Notes: generated from the sequence alone by a model not told the origin. Numbered from the stretch's first letter, positions 15,881 through 25,604 are shown. The stretch: DNA of 64,000 nt from an alpha proteobacterium HIMB114 (GCA_000163555.2 ADAC02000001.1:682001-746000), one strand, 5' to 3'. Numbers and translations are program-made.

Positions 15881-18741
15881 TATGCCGCTTCTTCGTCACG
15901 GTAACTATCTAAAGATGGGCATGAGCAAACTAAGTTTCTATCACCATGAACATTGTCTACCCTTGCCACAGGTGGCCAGAATTTATTGGCTTTTAAATAG
16001 CTAAGCGGGAATGCTGCTTGCTCTCTTGTATACTTATGTGTCCAAGAGTCAGATGATAATTCCAAATTCGTATGAGGTGCATTTTTAAGTGGATTATCTT
16101 GTTTATCAAAAACCTCGTTTTGAACCATTTTAATTTCTTTTCTGATATTGATCATCGCATCACAAAACTTATCCATTTCTAATAAGCTTTCACTTTCAGT
16201 TGGCTCAATCATTAATGTACCAGCAACTGGCCAAGACATTGTTGGAGCATGATAACCATAATCTATTAATCTTTTAGCTATATCTTCTTCTGAGACTCCA
16301 GACTCAGCTTTTATTGGCCTAAAATCCAAAATGCACTCATGAGCTACTAGATTATTTTTTCCTTTGTATAGAGTTTGATAAGAACTCTCTAATTTTTTTG
16401 ACATATAATTCGCGTTTAATATTGCAACTTCAGTTGCTAATCTTAAACCTTCTGCTCCCATCATTTTAATGTACATCCATGAAATCGGTAGAATACTTGC
16501 GCTTCCCCAAGGTGCTGCCGACACAGAGCCCATCCCAGTTTTAGGGCCAGAATTGACAAGAACATGATTTGGTAAAAATGGCTCTAAATGTTTTCCAACA
16601 CCAATAGGTCCCATTCCAGGTCCACCGCCACCATGCGGAATACAAAAAGTTTTATGAAGATTCATATGACAAACATCTGGTCCAAACTTTCCAGGTTTTG
16701 CTAATCCTACTAGAGCATTTAAATTTGCTCCATCCATATATACTTGACCACCATGCGAATGAATAACATCACAAATCTCTTTAATATGCTCTTCAAATAC
16801 CCCGTGTGTTGAAGGGTAAGTAACCATTAAAGCTGCCAGTTGTTTTGAATTTTCTTCAGCTTTTTTGCTTAGATCATTAATATCAACATTACCGTCTTTA
16901 TCACAATTAACGACAACAACTTTCATGCCCGCCATCTGTGCACTTGCTGGATTAGTTCCATGTGCTGAACTTGGTATCAAACAAATATTTCTATCTTTGT
17001 CTCCATTATTTAAATGAAACTTTCTAATTACCATCAATCCCGCATACTCACCTTGCGCGCCTGCATTTGGTTGTAAAGATACTCCAGAAAATCCTGTAAT
17101 TTCTGTAAGCATATCTTCGAGATCAGCAAACATTTTTGAATAACCTTTAGCCTGATCCAAAGGTGCAAAAGGATGAATACCGCCAAACTCTGGCCACGTT
17201 ACTGGTATCATTTCTGCAACAGCATTTAATTTCATCGTGCACGATCCAAGTGCAATCATCGATCGATTTAATGCTATATCTTTATCTTCTAATTTTTTTA
17301 AATATCGAAGCATTTCTGTTTCAGAATGATATGAATTAAAGATCTCATGAGTTAAAAATTTAGAAGTTCTTTGAAGTGAATTTTCAATTGAAGAAATATT
17401 TACTTTATCAATACTACCGACTTGTTCATCTAAACCAAAAATTTTAAAGAGATTATTTAAATCTTTAATTTCTGTTGTTTCATCAAAAGAAACTGAAAGC
17501 GCATGTTGATCTATTAATCTTAAATTGACTTTAAACTCTAAGGCTTTTGCATAAATCTCTTGCGTTTTATCTTTTGTATTTATTGTAACAGTATCAAAAA
17601 ACTGATCTGATAAAATTTCAAATTTTGTTTTTACAATATCTGCAAATGCATTTGCAAATTTTGCCGTTCTTTCTCCGATATGTTTTATACCATCAGGACC
17701 ATGATAAATTCCATATGCTGCTGCCATTATTGATAATAATGCTTGGGCTGTACAAATATTACTCGTCGCTTTTTCTCGTCTAATATGTTGCTCTCTTGTT
17801 TGAAGAGCCATTCTCAAAGCTTGATCATTATTTCTATCTTTTGATACACCAATCAATCTTCCTGGCATTGCGCGTTTAAATTCATCTTTAGTTGCAAAAA
17901 AGGCTGCGTGAGGACCACCGTAACCCATTGGAACACCAAAACGTTGAGAGTTACCTACAACAATATCTGCACCCATCTCTCCTGGGGGTTTTAATAATGT
18001 TAAAGCTAATAAATCAGTTACTAGAATAGCTTTTCCATTTTTATCTTGAGTTTTTTTAATAAAATTTTCTGCTCCGTTTATTTCTCCATAAGTATTGGGA
18101 TATTGATAAATTGAACAAAGCAAATCTCCTTCTATTTTACCTATGTTGTCATCATCCCCAATTATAACTTCGAGATTAAAAGGTTCTGCTCTTGTTTTTA
18201 CAACATCAATAGTTTGTGGATTGCAATTTTTTGATATGAAGATCTTGTGAAGTTTGCTCTTATCTATTCTTTGACAAAGCGCTACAGCTTCAGCAGCTGC
18301 AGTTCCCTCATCCAATAGTGAGGCATTCGCGATATCCATACCCGTAAGATCAGTAACCATCTGTTGGAAGTTTAATAACATCTCTAATCTTCCTTGAGCT
18401 ACTTCGGGTTGATATGGAGTGTAAGATGTATACCAACCTGGATTTTCTAATAAATTTCTTAATATTACATTTGGCGTATAAGTTCCGTAGTAACCCATAC
18501 CAATAAAGCTTTTAAAGATCTTGTTTTGACTTGCGATTTGCTTCAATTGTTGAAGAGCTGCATTTTCAGAAATAGGTGAATCGATATTTAAAGCACTGTT
18601 TTCTAAAATTTTTTCAGGAACTATTTTTTTAATAAATTCGTCTAAAGAATTAAATCCCAAATAAGATAACATCTTATTTTGATCTGAAGATGATGGACCA
18701 ATATGTCTTCTAATAAATTCTTTGTTCCTGTTATCTGTCAT
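15880..18741 (-). CDS. gcvP: Glycine dehydrogenase (decarboxylating), P-protein, single-chain form
   Basis: GcvP is the PLP-dependent decarboxylase of the glycine cleavage system. Its 953 residues are the fused form: N-terminal half with EFIRRHIGPSSSDQNKML and YTPYQPEVAQGRLEMLLN, C-terminal half with the PLP lysine in HMNLHKTFCIPHGGGGPGMGP and a typical LGSCTMKLNA. It overlaps the gcvH stop by one base and is followed by a coupled small ORF and tspO. Regulation is expected from the tandem glycine riboswitch upstream of gcvT. Confidence 0.98.
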   Translation of the reverse strand: MTDNRNKEFIRRHIGPSSSDQNKMLSYLGFNSLDEFIKKIVPEKILENSALNIDSPISENAALQQLKQIASQNKIFKSFIGMGYYGTYTPNVILRNLLENPGWYTSYTPYQPEVAQGRLEMLLNFQQMVTDLTGMDIANASLLDEGTAAAEAVALCQRIDKSKLHKIFISKNCNPQTIDVVKTRAEPFNLEVIIGDDDNIGKIEGDLLCSIYQYPNTYGEINGAENFIKKTQDKNGKAILVTDLLALTLLKPPGEMGADIVVGNSQRFGVPMGYGGPHAAFFATKDEFKRAMPGRLIGVSKDRNNDQALRMALQTREQHIRREKATSNICTAQALLSIMAAAYGIYHGPDGIKHIGERTAKFANAFADIVKTKFEILSDQFFDTVTINTKDKTQEIYAKALEFKVNLRLIDQHALSVSFDETTEIKDLNNLFKIFGLDEQVGSIDKVNISSIENSLQRTSKFLTHEIFNSYHSETEMLRYLKKLEDKDIALNRSMIALGSCTMKLNAVAEMIPVTWPEFGGIHPFAPLDQAKGYSKMFADLEDMLTEITGFSGVSLQPNAGAQGEYAGLMVIRKFHLNNGDKDRNICLIPSSAHGTNPASAQMAGMKVVVVNCDKDGNVDINDLSKKAEENSKQLAALMVTYPSTHGVFEEHIKEICDVIHSHGGQVYMDGANLNALVGLAKPGKFGPDVCHMNLHKTFCIPHGGGGPGMGPIGVGKHLEPFLPNHVLVNSGPKTGMGSVSAAPWGSASILPISWMYIKMMGAEGLRLATEVAILNANYMSKKLESSYQTLYKGKNNLVAHECILDFRPIKAESGVSEEDIAKRLIDYGYHAPTMSWPVAGTLMIEPTESESLLEMDKFCDAMINIRKEIKMVQNEVFDKQDNPLKNAPHTNLELSSDSWTHKYTREQAAFPLSYLKANKFWPPVARVDNVHGDRNLVCSCPSLDSYRDEEAA

Positions 18742-19118
18742 TAAGCGTTCTCCGTTACAAATTTGTCATAATCATCTTTACTCATCAATTCATTGACTTG
18801 TTCAGGATTAGTCACCTTTACTTTAAAAAACCATCCGTTTCCTTCTGGATCTTGATTTACAAGAGAGGGGTCAGAAACTATTGCTTCATTACTTTCTGTA
18901 ACTTCTCCAGCAATCGGTGAATAAACATCACTTGCTGCTTTTACAGACTCTACAACTGCAGCCTCTCCTCCAGCTTCAAACGTTTTTCCTTTATCTGGAA
19001 CCTCAGTAAAAACAATATCTCCTAATTGCTCAGTTGCATGTTTTGTTATACCAATCGTTGCCGTATCCCCATCTAGTTCAACCCACTCATGTTTTTTTGA
19101 ATATTTTTTTTCAGCCAT
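18741..19118 (-). CDS. gcvH: Glycine cleavage system H protein (lipoyl carrier)
   Basis: This 125-residue lipoyl-domain protein shuttles the aminomethyl group between P, T and L proteins. The lipoylation lysine is in VESVKAASDVYSPIAGEV, and the N-terminus KYSKKHEWVELDGD is characteristic. It lies 11 bp after gcvT and overlaps gcvP by one base. Confidence 0.97.
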   Translation of the reverse strand: MAEKKYSKKHEWVELDGDTATIGITKHATEQLGDIVFTEVPDKGKTFEAGGEAAVVESVKAASDVYSPIAGEVTESNEAIVSDPSLVNQDPEGNGWFFKVKVTNPEQVNELMSKDDYDKFVTENA

Positions 19119-19129
19119 AACTTTCCTTT

Positions 19130-20239
19130 CTATTTCACGTAACTTTTTTTATAAAAAGGCATCTTAAAAATTTTAGCAGCATGCCTTTTTCCCCTCACTT
19201 CTAATTCTAAATCTTCTCCTTCATTAGAAAATTCTTTTAATACATAGCCCATTGCAACAGGTCCGTTTACACTTGGACCAAATCCACCACTTGTTACAAC
19301 TCCTATTTCTTTATCACCTTTAAAAACTTTTGAACCTTCTCTAGCAATTGTTTTTTCAGGTTTGATCCCTACTCTCTTTTTTAAAGCACCATTCTTAATT
19401 TGATCTTTCACAATTGAAGCGCCTAAAAAATTTCCTTCTTCTTTGTTTTTCTTTGATAACGCCCAAGTTAAACTTGCTTCTACAGGTGTAGTTTTGGTAT
19501 CTAGATCATGGCCATATAAACATAAACCAGCTTCTAATCTCAAAGAATCTCTTGCTCCTAAACCAATAAGCTTAACATTATGATCATCTAATAAAGTTTT
19601 GCAAAATTTTTCAGCTAAAGAATTTTTTATTGATACCTCAAAACCATCTTCTCCAGTATATCCCGAACGCGTGACATAAATATCTTCATTATTAAATTTA
19701 AACTTTGATCCGTTCATAAAAGTTAGAGCTGAAACTCCAGGGATGATATTATTTAAAATTTCAACAGCTTTAGGACCTTGTATTGCAATTAAAGATAAGT
19801 CTTCATGTAATTTAGTTTTTGAAGGATCGATTACTTCGTGAATTCTTTTAATATCGTGATGTTTGCAAGCCGCATTAAGAACTATATTTAGTCCACCTTC
19901 AATTTTCGTGACAATCAAATCATCATCAATACCACCATCTTTATTCATCAAAACAGTGTACTTAGATTGGTTGTTATTTAATGATTTTAAATCAATAGGA
20001 ACTATTTTTTCTAAAGGCAAATACTCTTCTTCAGTTCCATAGATTGAGAATTGACCCATATGGGAAACATCAAAAATTCCAGCATTAGCTCTTACATGTA
20101 AGTGCTCTTTCATAATGCCTTCAGGATATTGCACTGGCATTTGGTATCCCGCAAATGGAACCATCTTTCCACCAACGGATACATGAAAATCGTAAAGCGC
20201 TGTTTTTAAATCTGTAATTTTTTCTGCGTTTTGACTCAT
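19130..20239 (-). CDS. gcvT: Aminomethyltransferase (glycine cleavage T protein)
   Basis: GcvT releases ammonia and passes the C1 unit to tetrahydrofolate. Motifs include FAGYQMPVQYPEGIMKEHLHVR, GIFDVSHMGQ, SRSGYTGEDGFE-type (RSGYTGEDGFEV) and GLGARDSLRLEAGLCLYGHD. Length 369 residues is usual. It is the first gene of the operon and begins 18 nt after the second aptamer of the glycine riboswitch. The start is within reach of aptamer refolding, fitting translational or transcriptional control. Confidence 0.98.
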   Translation of the reverse strand: MSQNAEKITDLKTALYDFHVSVGGKMVPFAGYQMPVQYPEGIMKEHLHVRANAGIFDVSHMGQFSIYGTEEEYLPLEKIVPIDLKSLNNNQSKYTVLMNKDGGIDDDLIVTKIEGGLNIVLNAACKHHDIKRIHEVIDPSKTKLHEDLSLIAIQGPKAVEILNNIIPGVSALTFMNGSKFKFNNEDIYVTRSGYTGEDGFEVSIKNSLAEKFCKTLLDDHNVKLIGLGARDSLRLEAGLCLYGHDLDTKTTPVEASLTWALSKKNKEEGNFLGASIVKDQIKNGALKKRVGIKPEKTIAREGSKVFKGDKEIGVVTSGGFGPSVNGPVAMGYVLKEFSNEGEDLELEVRGKRHAAKIFKMPFYKKSYVK

Positions 20240-20256
20240 TAATAAACTCTGTTCAT

Positions 20257-20403
20257 ATGCCCGTCTGTCGATTTACCTGAGAGATTTGCTCCTTCGGTGG
20301 GACTTTAATCCGCTTTCCAGAGTTTATTTTATATACGGTCCATTTACCTGAGAGTTTCCTGGGCTTTGCTCCTTCGGTGCTGATTTAACAGACTCTCCCG
20401 CAT
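20257..20403 (-). ncRNA. Tandem glycine riboswitch upstream of gcvT
   Basis: On the minus strand two similar aptamers are arranged in tandem: aptamer 1 at about 20403-20335 and aptamer 2 at about 20325-20258. Each contains the conserved CACCGAAGGAGCAAA core followed by CTCTCAGGTAAA and a closing GAC/GGAC element, joined by a short AT-rich linker. This is the well-known cooperative gcvT (glycine) riboswitch, which turns on glycine catabolism when glycine is abundant. No strong intrinsic terminator is evident between aptamer 2 and the ATG. Confidence 0.96.
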
Positions 20404-20430
20404 ATAAAGTTATATATCAATTCAAAACAA
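20402..20430 (-). promoter_or_regulatory. Candidate sigma70 promoter of the gcv operon
   Basis: On the minus strand TTGTTT (20430-20425), a 17-nt spacer and TTATAT (20407-20402) form a reasonable housekeeping promoter. Its expected start site falls at the first bases of riboswitch aptamer 1, which is the position the RNA structure predicts. Confidence 0.5.
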
Positions 20431-20681
20431 TAACTACAATTAACCATTAGTTGTATCAAGCATAACTGTTGGTCATATCTGACTATATTATATCAGGTTT
20501 TGTATACTTATATTTATAATGCCTCTAGATTAGTCCCAATATTGTAATTTTCTATCATAGAGCATCATGCAACTAGGAATTATGATTCTCAAAAATCTAA
20601 CTTTCGGATATATTCAGATTTTTTTATAATTATTTTTTTACCCGCTTCTTATGGAAATAGTTTTTGTATAAGAAAAACCTT
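20431..20681. other. AT-rich intergenic region with one bidirectional hairpin
   Basis: About 250 bp hold no convincing reading frame. The only structure I support is AAAAATCT/AGATTTTT at roughly 20591-20624, an 8-bp stem with an 18-nt-scale loop flanked by A and T runs. It could end the leftward methyltransferase transcript before the gcv promoter. I see no tRNA, known riboswitch or repeat in the rest. Confidence 0.4.
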
Positions 20682-21398
20682 CTAATCACTTTTACTGATC
20701 GTCAAACAGATTAACGAGTCTTTAAAATTAATAATATTAGGATATCGATTTTTAATTTCTTGAATACCTTTAATTAGTTCTTTTTCATTAAATTTAAGAA
20801 GTATAGAAATATACCTTTTTCTAATCATAGCTAAATATAATTTTTGTTTAATTTTAACTTTAAAATTAAAAAAATTATACTTAATGTTGTTAAAATTTGT
20901 TGAGATTTTTTTTCTTATTTTTGAATCTTTCTTGTAAGATATTTGTAATTTATTCTGCATCTTATTAAATGTAGGAATTTGACTTTGTTTCTCATTTATT
21001 GAAAAAATCATTAATTTTCCATTCTCACTTAATGTATTGTGACAACTCTTTGTTAATTTTAGAATTTTATTTAACGGAAAAAAATGAATGGTTTGTTTTA
21101 TAATTATTAAATCAAATTTTTTTTTGTTAATTTTTAAAAATCTAAAAGCATCGGTTTTCTTAAATATGAAGTTTCGATCTTTATTCTTATGGTTAACTAG
21201 ATCAACACCAATTGGTTTATTTTTTAATTTTAATTTAGTTTTTATTTTTCCTAGAATTTTACCTCTTCCACAACCTATATCTAATATATGTGAATCTTTA
21301 TTGAGTTTTTTGTTTTTAATTAAAAATTTAATAAAACTTTCAATGTATTCTTTTGAGGAAAGCCATGTTCTATTATCCCAATTTTTAAGATGAGGCAT
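20682..21398 (-). CDS. Class I SAM-dependent methyltransferase
   Basis: The SAM-binding motif I HILDIGCGRGKILGKI at about 40-55, motif II-like IGVDLVNH and a DLIIIKQTIHFFPL segment identify a class I methyltransferase of 238 residues. No signature tells the substrate. The C-terminal half is extremely Lys/Asn/Ile-rich. It is divergent from the ADP-ribosylglycohydrolase-like gene across 51 bp, and the two share the same extreme AT bias. Confidence 0.82.
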   Translation of the reverse strand: MPHLKNWDNRTWLSSKEYIESFIKFLIKNKKLNKDSHILDIGCGRGKILGKIKTKLKLKNKPIGVDLVNHKNKDRNFIFKKTDAFRFLKINKKKFDLIIIKQTIHFFPLNKILKLTKSCHNTLSENGKLMIFSINEKQSQIPTFNKMQNKLQISYKKDSKIRKKISTNFNNIKYNFFNFKVKIKQKLYLAMIRKRYISILLKFNEKELIKGIQEIKNRYPNIINFKDSLICLTISKSD

Positions 21399-21449
21399 AA
21401 TTTAATTTAAATTAATTTAATCTTAATTAAAATAAAGTATTACTAATTA

Positions 21450-22421
21450 ATGTTAAAAAAACTTCATATTTTTCTGGGCGCAACAGTTGGTGATGCAGCC
21501 GCTAGGCCATTGCACTGGGTGTATAATGAGAAAAAATTAAAATCTTATTTAAAAAATAAAAAAGAAGTAGCATTCTTAAAAAATAACAAATGTCCTTTTT
21601 ATTCAATAAATACTGGAGAAGTATCAGGATATAGTGATGTAGGCCAAGTTATGTTTAAAACGCTCATAGAAAATAATAATAAGAAAATATTAGTTGATAA
21701 TTTTAAAAAAAATATAATAAAAAATTTTGGTCAGGGTTCAAATTATTGGAAAAATTTAAAGTTTAGAAAAAAATATAAAAAAATTAAATGGAAAAAACCA
21801 ATTCAAGGTCCTTGGATACATCAAAATATATTGGAGACGATACAAAATATTAAATTAAAAAAAAAAATTACAGGTGGAAAAAAAGTAAATGAGTCTGATG
21901 GTTTTTGTGCGACTCTGCCGTACTACTTACAAAATCAATCAATAGCTATAAATAAACTAATTATTAAAACTATCTCAAATAATAAGCTAAGTGTAAAATT
22001 TGCTTTAGCAAAATTAGAAATCATAAATTTTGCAGATAAAAAATATAAAAACCCTGTAAATTTTTTTTTAAAAAAATATAAAAATAATAATTATTTTAAA
22101 GAAGTTGTAGAAAATATTAAAAAAGTTAAACAAGATAAAAATAAGCCTCATACTTTTGTTGTAAAAAAATTTGGCAAAGCATGTAGTTACCCTGGAACAT
22201 TTAATGGGTCAATTCATGCAATTATAACCTCTAATAGCTTTAAGAGTGCTATCAACAAAACTATTAAAGCGGGTGGGTGTAATTGTTCTAGGGCAAATTT
22301 TGTTGGTGCTTATTTTTCAGCCTTAAAAGGTCTTCAAAATATTCCAAAAAAATGGATTTTAAAAACTAAACCTGCAAAAGAAATTTTGAGAAATATATCT
22401 AAATATCAAAGCATTTGCTGA
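21450..22421 (+). CDS. ADP-ribosylglycohydrolase-family protein with altered metal motifs
   Basis: The N-terminal GATVGDAAARPLHWVY and C-terminal AGGCNCSRANFVGAYFSALKG-type pattern followed by IPKKWI match the DraG/ARH fold. Typical hydrolases bind two Mg ions with (T/S)DDT and GGDTDT. Here those sites read YSDVGQVM and GGCNCSR (Cys 277, Cys 279). This resembles the J1-crystallin/SelJ-like branch rather than DraG itself, as far as I can recall those sequences. ADP-ribosyl hydrolysis should therefore not be assumed. 323 residues, no signal peptide. Confidence 0.78.
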   Translation: MLKKLHIFLGATVGDAAARPLHWVYNEKKLKSYLKNKKEVAFLKNNKCPFYSINTGEVSGYSDVGQVMFKTLIENNNKKILVDNFKKNIIKNFGQGSNYWKNLKFRKKYKKIKWKKPIQGPWIHQNILETIQNIKLKKKITGGKKVNESDGFCATLPYYLQNQSIAINKLIIKTISNNKLSVKFALAKLEIINFADKKYKNPVNFFLKKYKNNNYFKEVVENIKKVKQDKNKPHTFVVKKFGKACSYPGTFNGSIHAIITSNSFKSAINKTIKAGGCNCSRANFVGAYFSALKGLQNIPKKWILKTKPAKEILRNISKYQSIC

Positions 22422-22470
22422 TAAAAATTAAACTTATTTTTTCATAAATTTAAAAATTACGATTAGAAAA

Positions 22471-23439
22471 TTAGGTTCTATTTATTTTTTCCGATAATAA
22501 TTTAGCATTTATCCAAGCATTTTCAGCTCTTCCACCTGTAAACCAATCACCAGTAATACCGATGAATTTTTTATCATCCCAAAAAACTTCAGAAGATTGA
22601 TTTTCAGAAAAAGCATATAGCCAACCATGAACATTTTTATGAATCACCTCAGAATCATTAATTTTAAAAATATCTAAAAATTCACTCAAAGTTTCATTTA
22701 AGATATGCTCTTTGTTTTCTCTGTATCTTTTAAAGTTCGCAAAACCATACTCTTCAGTGGTTTGAAGAGTTAACAATGTAAGATTCTTGTTATTTAAATC
22801 TCTAAATTTAGAACTTTCATTTGCACACCAAGATATAATTTTATTATTTTTAATTACATAGCCTGAATATTTAAAAATCGGAGTTTCTTTTAAAGCTAGC
22901 ATGACAGTAAAACATGGCTTCATAAAATTTTCCTTTATGTCAAATCTTAAATCTAAATCTTTTATTAAAATTTTTGTTTGTTCTTGAGGAAGAGTTAAAA
23001 TAATTTTTTTTGCAAGGTGCTCATTTGAACTATCGTCAATAAGTTTCCAATGATCATTTTGATACTCAATTTTTTCAATTCTAGTTTTAAAATGACATTG
23101 ATCTAAATTGATATTTGATTTTACAAAATCATTATTGCCAGTGATACCAATCAATTTTTCAGATGGAGGTAAAACAGAGACTTTTCCATCAATCTCGACA
23201 AAATCTCCATCCCATTGCTTGACACTTTTATTTAATTTTAAAAATTCTGAAAAGTTTTTATCTTTAGGAGAAATGTATTGAAGACCATGATCAAATACTC
23301 CAATATCATCTACTTTCCTTGTAGAAGATCTACCTCCTGGTCCTCTAGCTTTTTCAAAAACTTTAATATCTTTTTCATTTAAATAATAACAAAGTGTAGA
23401 GGTAGAAAATCCGGCTCCTAATATTGCAATATTATTCAT
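22471..23439 (-). CDS. Renalase-like FAD-dependent oxidoreductase
   Basis: The protein begins with an FAD Rossmann motif IAILGAGFSTSTLCYYL, then KARGPGGRSSTRK and VFDHGLQYISP, and ends with ITGDWFTGGRAENAWINA. This pattern is that of bacterial renalases and related amine-oxidase-fold proteins (322 residues), which oxidise aberrant isomers of reduced NAD(P). The biochemical role is inferred from family resemblance. It is 2 bp downstream of the EamA transporter gene and probably co-transcribed with it. Confidence 0.78.
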   Translation of the reverse strand: MNNIAILGAGFSTSTLCYYLNEKDIKVFEKARGPGGRSSTRKVDDIGVFDHGLQYISPKDKNFSEFLKLNKSVKQWDGDFVEIDGKVSVLPPSEKLIGITGNNDFVKSNINLDQCHFKTRIEKIEYQNDHWKLIDDSSNEHLAKKIILTLPQEQTKILIKDLDLRFDIKENFMKPCFTVMLALKETPIFKYSGYVIKNNKIISWCANESSKFRDLNNKNLTLLTLQTTEEYGFANFKRYRENKEHILNETLSEFLDIFKINDSEVIHKNVHGWLYAFSENQSSEVFWDDKKFIGITGDWFTGGRAENAWINAKLLSEKINRT

Positions 23440-23441
23440 GA

Positions 23442-24290
23442 TTATTTTTTAAATGATTTTAACAATAGTGCTAAGAAAATAATTGTACCACCAATAAAAA
23501 CTCCAATAGATGGATTTTCATTAACAAATATCCATGCCCACAAGGGTCCAGCAATAGCTTCGGAGAAAGCAAATATACCAACTTTTGCAGACTCTGTTGT
23601 TCTTGAACCCAGGGTTAGACAAATAAATCCTGGTGCATATTGTAAAGATCCAAATAAAAAAGCTAAAAAGAAATCATGAGATGTCATCATTAAATTGTTG
23701 CTCATCATTGCCCCAACAGCCATACAAAAAACTCCTGATAGAGCGACTGCAGGAACCATATCTGTATGCTGATATTTTCTAATGATCATAACAATACTTG
23801 TAAAACAAATTGGAGTTACAAAAGCAAAAGCATTACCAAGCATTGTACCGTTTGAAATTTTGGTTCCAATCATGATGAAGATTCCAATTGAGGCCATTAA
23901 GATTGCAATACCAGTAGTTAAATTAATTTTTTCTTTGAGAATGAAGTATCCAGCAACTGCCAACATAAAAGTTTGAGTGCTGATAATAAATAAAACATTA
24001 GCAACCGTTGTATGTTTCATGGCAAACATATAGGCACCACTGCCCGTTGCATATAATGCTGCACAAAAAATACCAATGATTCCAACGTTTTTAAATTTAT
24101 TAATCACATTATTTTTTGATGAAAAAAATAAGTAAATCAAAACTGCAGGCGCAAAGAAAAAAGATCTCCAAAAATAAATTGTCCATACGTCTTGGTTTTC
24201 AAACAGTTTAAATAAAGCTCCACCGGAACTTAGGAATAATCCTCCAAGGGATACCAACAAAAAACCAGGAATTTTATAATTGGATAACAT
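23442..24290 (-). CDS. EamA/DMT-family transporter
   Basis: About ten hydrophobic segments in 282 residues with two internally similar EamA halves (LLSSGGALFK..., and LFGSLQYAPGFICLTLGSRTTESAKVGIF...) indicate a drug/metabolite transporter-superfamily permease, often a metabolite exporter. Substrate is not readable. It is divergent from the ProC-like gene with 25 bp between them. Confidence 0.85.
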   Translation of the reverse strand: MLSNYKIPGFLLVSLGGLFLSSGGALFKLFENQDVWTIYFWRSFFFAPAVLIYLFFSSKNNVINKFKNVGIIGIFCAALYATGSGAYMFAMKHTTVANVLFIISTQTFMLAVAGYFILKEKINLTTGIAILMASIGIFIMIGTKISNGTMLGNAFAFVTPICFTSIVMIIRKYQHTDMVPAVALSGVFCMAVGAMMSNNLMMTSHDFFLAFLFGSLQYAPGFICLTLGSRTTESAKVGIFAFSEAIAGPLWAWIFVNENPSIGVFIGGTIIFLALLLKSFKK

Positions 24291-24315
24291 GTTTGATTAG
24301 TTTAATACTAACTTT

Positions 24316-25092
24316 ATGAAACTTGGTTTTATTGGAACAGGAACTATTACAACGGCAGTCATTGAGGGCTTACTTAAGTCAAAAGCAGGTCTTGGGCAAA
24401 TTAATATTTCTTTACGTTCTAATAAAAACTCATCAAAATTAAGACGTAAATCAAAAAAGATTAGAGTTTTTAATAAAAACCAAGAAATCATTGATCAATC
24501 CTCAATTGTTTTTGTCAGCCTATTACCAAAAGTAGCAAGTAAAGAACTATCAAAACTTAAATTTAAAAAGGGTCAAATCGTTGTGAGCTTTGTCTCAACT
24601 TTAAATTTAAAAACTTTAAAAAAATTATGCAAACCTGTTACAAAAATTGTAAAAGCTGCACCTCTACCTATGGCAGAAGATGGGCTTAGTCCAACTATTA
24701 TTTATCCAAATCACAAAATTGTAAAAAGTTTGTTTGAACTTATTGGAACTGTTGTGGTCGCTAAGAATGAAAATCAAAATAATCACCTTTGGGTGATGTC
24801 ATCTTTTATGGCAACCTATGTATCTATTATAAAAACACTAAAAATATATTTACAAAAAAATAAAGTTCAAAAACAAGATGCAGATAAGTATCTTAATACT
24901 TTTTTAACCGGTATGTTATTTGAAATAAACAACCAAAACTTTGATTTAGATAAATCAGTTAAACTACTTCAAACAAAAGGTGGGATTAATGAAGAGCTTT
25001 TAAAAAGATTAGAAAAAGATAAGTTTTTTAAAAAAATGGAAAATAATTTTAACAAAATTTATTTAAGACTAAAAAAAGCTAACGATAAATAG
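24316..25092 (+). CDS. Pyrroline-5-carboxylate reductase-family protein (divergent)
   Basis: The N-terminus [21 protein letters not shown] is the ProC-type NAD(P)-binding motif, and [19 protein letters not shown] and [13 protein letters not shown] correspond to the RAMPN... and SPGGTT... regions of ProC. Both signatures are degenerate and the protein is only 258 residues, so it may be a ProC paralogue or a related imino-acid reductase rather than the main proline enzyme. It is followed by gloA after 8 bp with a good AGGAGG Shine-Dalgarno between them. Confidence 0.7.
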   Translation: MKLGFIGTGTITTAVIEGLLKSKAGLGQINISLRSNKNSSKLRRKSKKIRVFNKNQEIIDQSSIVFVSLLPKVASKELSKLKFKKGQIVVSFVSTLNLKTLKKLCKPVTKIVKAAPLPMAEDGLSPTIIYPNHKIVKSLFELIGTVVVAKNENQNNHLWVMSSFMATYVSIIKTLKIYLQKNKVQKQDADKYLNTFLTGMLFEINNQNFDLDKSVKLLQTKGGINEELLKRLEKDKFFKKMENNFNKIYLRLKKANDK

Positions 25093-25100
25093 GAGGGCAT

Positions 25101-25604
25101 ATGTTTATTGAAGTTGAAGGAAATTGTAAAATTCCGGACAAAGAAACTCAAAATTACAGATTAAACCATACCATGATCAGGGTAAAAGATCCTGCAAAGT
25201 CAGTTGATTTTTATACAAGAATAATGGGTATGAAACTGTTAAGAAAAATTGATTTTCCTGCAGCAAAGTTTTCTTTGTATTTCCTAGGTAGCTTTAATGA
25301 AAAGGAAGTGAAAGATATTCCTGAAACCGATGATGAAAGAAGAGCATGGGTGCTTAGTCAAAAATCAATTTTAGAACTCACCCATAACTACGGTACAGAA
25401 GATGATAAAGATTTTACTTACCATGATGGAAATAAAGACCCAAGGGGCTTTGGCCACATAGCTTTTCGTGTTCCTAATGTGCAAAAGGCATGTGAACGTT
25501 TTGAAAAACTTGGAGTTACATTTCAAAAAAAGCCTGAAGATGGACGTATGAGTAATATTGCATTTATCAAAGATCCAGACGGATACTGGATTGAAATTGT
25601 TTAA
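25101..25604 (+). CDS. gloA: Lactoylglutathione lyase (glyoxalase I)
   Basis: The VOC-fold motifs [48 protein letters not shown] and [10 protein letters not shown] include the four expected metal ligands (His, Glu, His, Glu). GloA isomerises the methylglyoxal-glutathione adduct. An AGGAGG Shine-Dalgarno precedes the ATG at 25101. The stop overlaps the rhodanese-protein start by one base, so the two are translationally coupled. Confidence 0.95.
   Translation: MFIEVEGNCKIPDKETQNYRLNHTMIRVKDPAKSVDFYTRIMGMKLLRKIDFPAAKFSLYFLGSFNEKEVKDIPETDDERRAWVLSQKSILELTHNYGTEDDKDFTYHDGNKDPRGFGHIAFRVPNVQKACERFEKLGVTFQKKPEDGRMSNIAFIKDPDGYWIEIV

Noticed and set aside
20480-20600. Possible small RNA gene in the gcv upstream gap
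   Set aside because: Only weak short inverted repeats are seen and no promoter-terminator pair frames a transcript.
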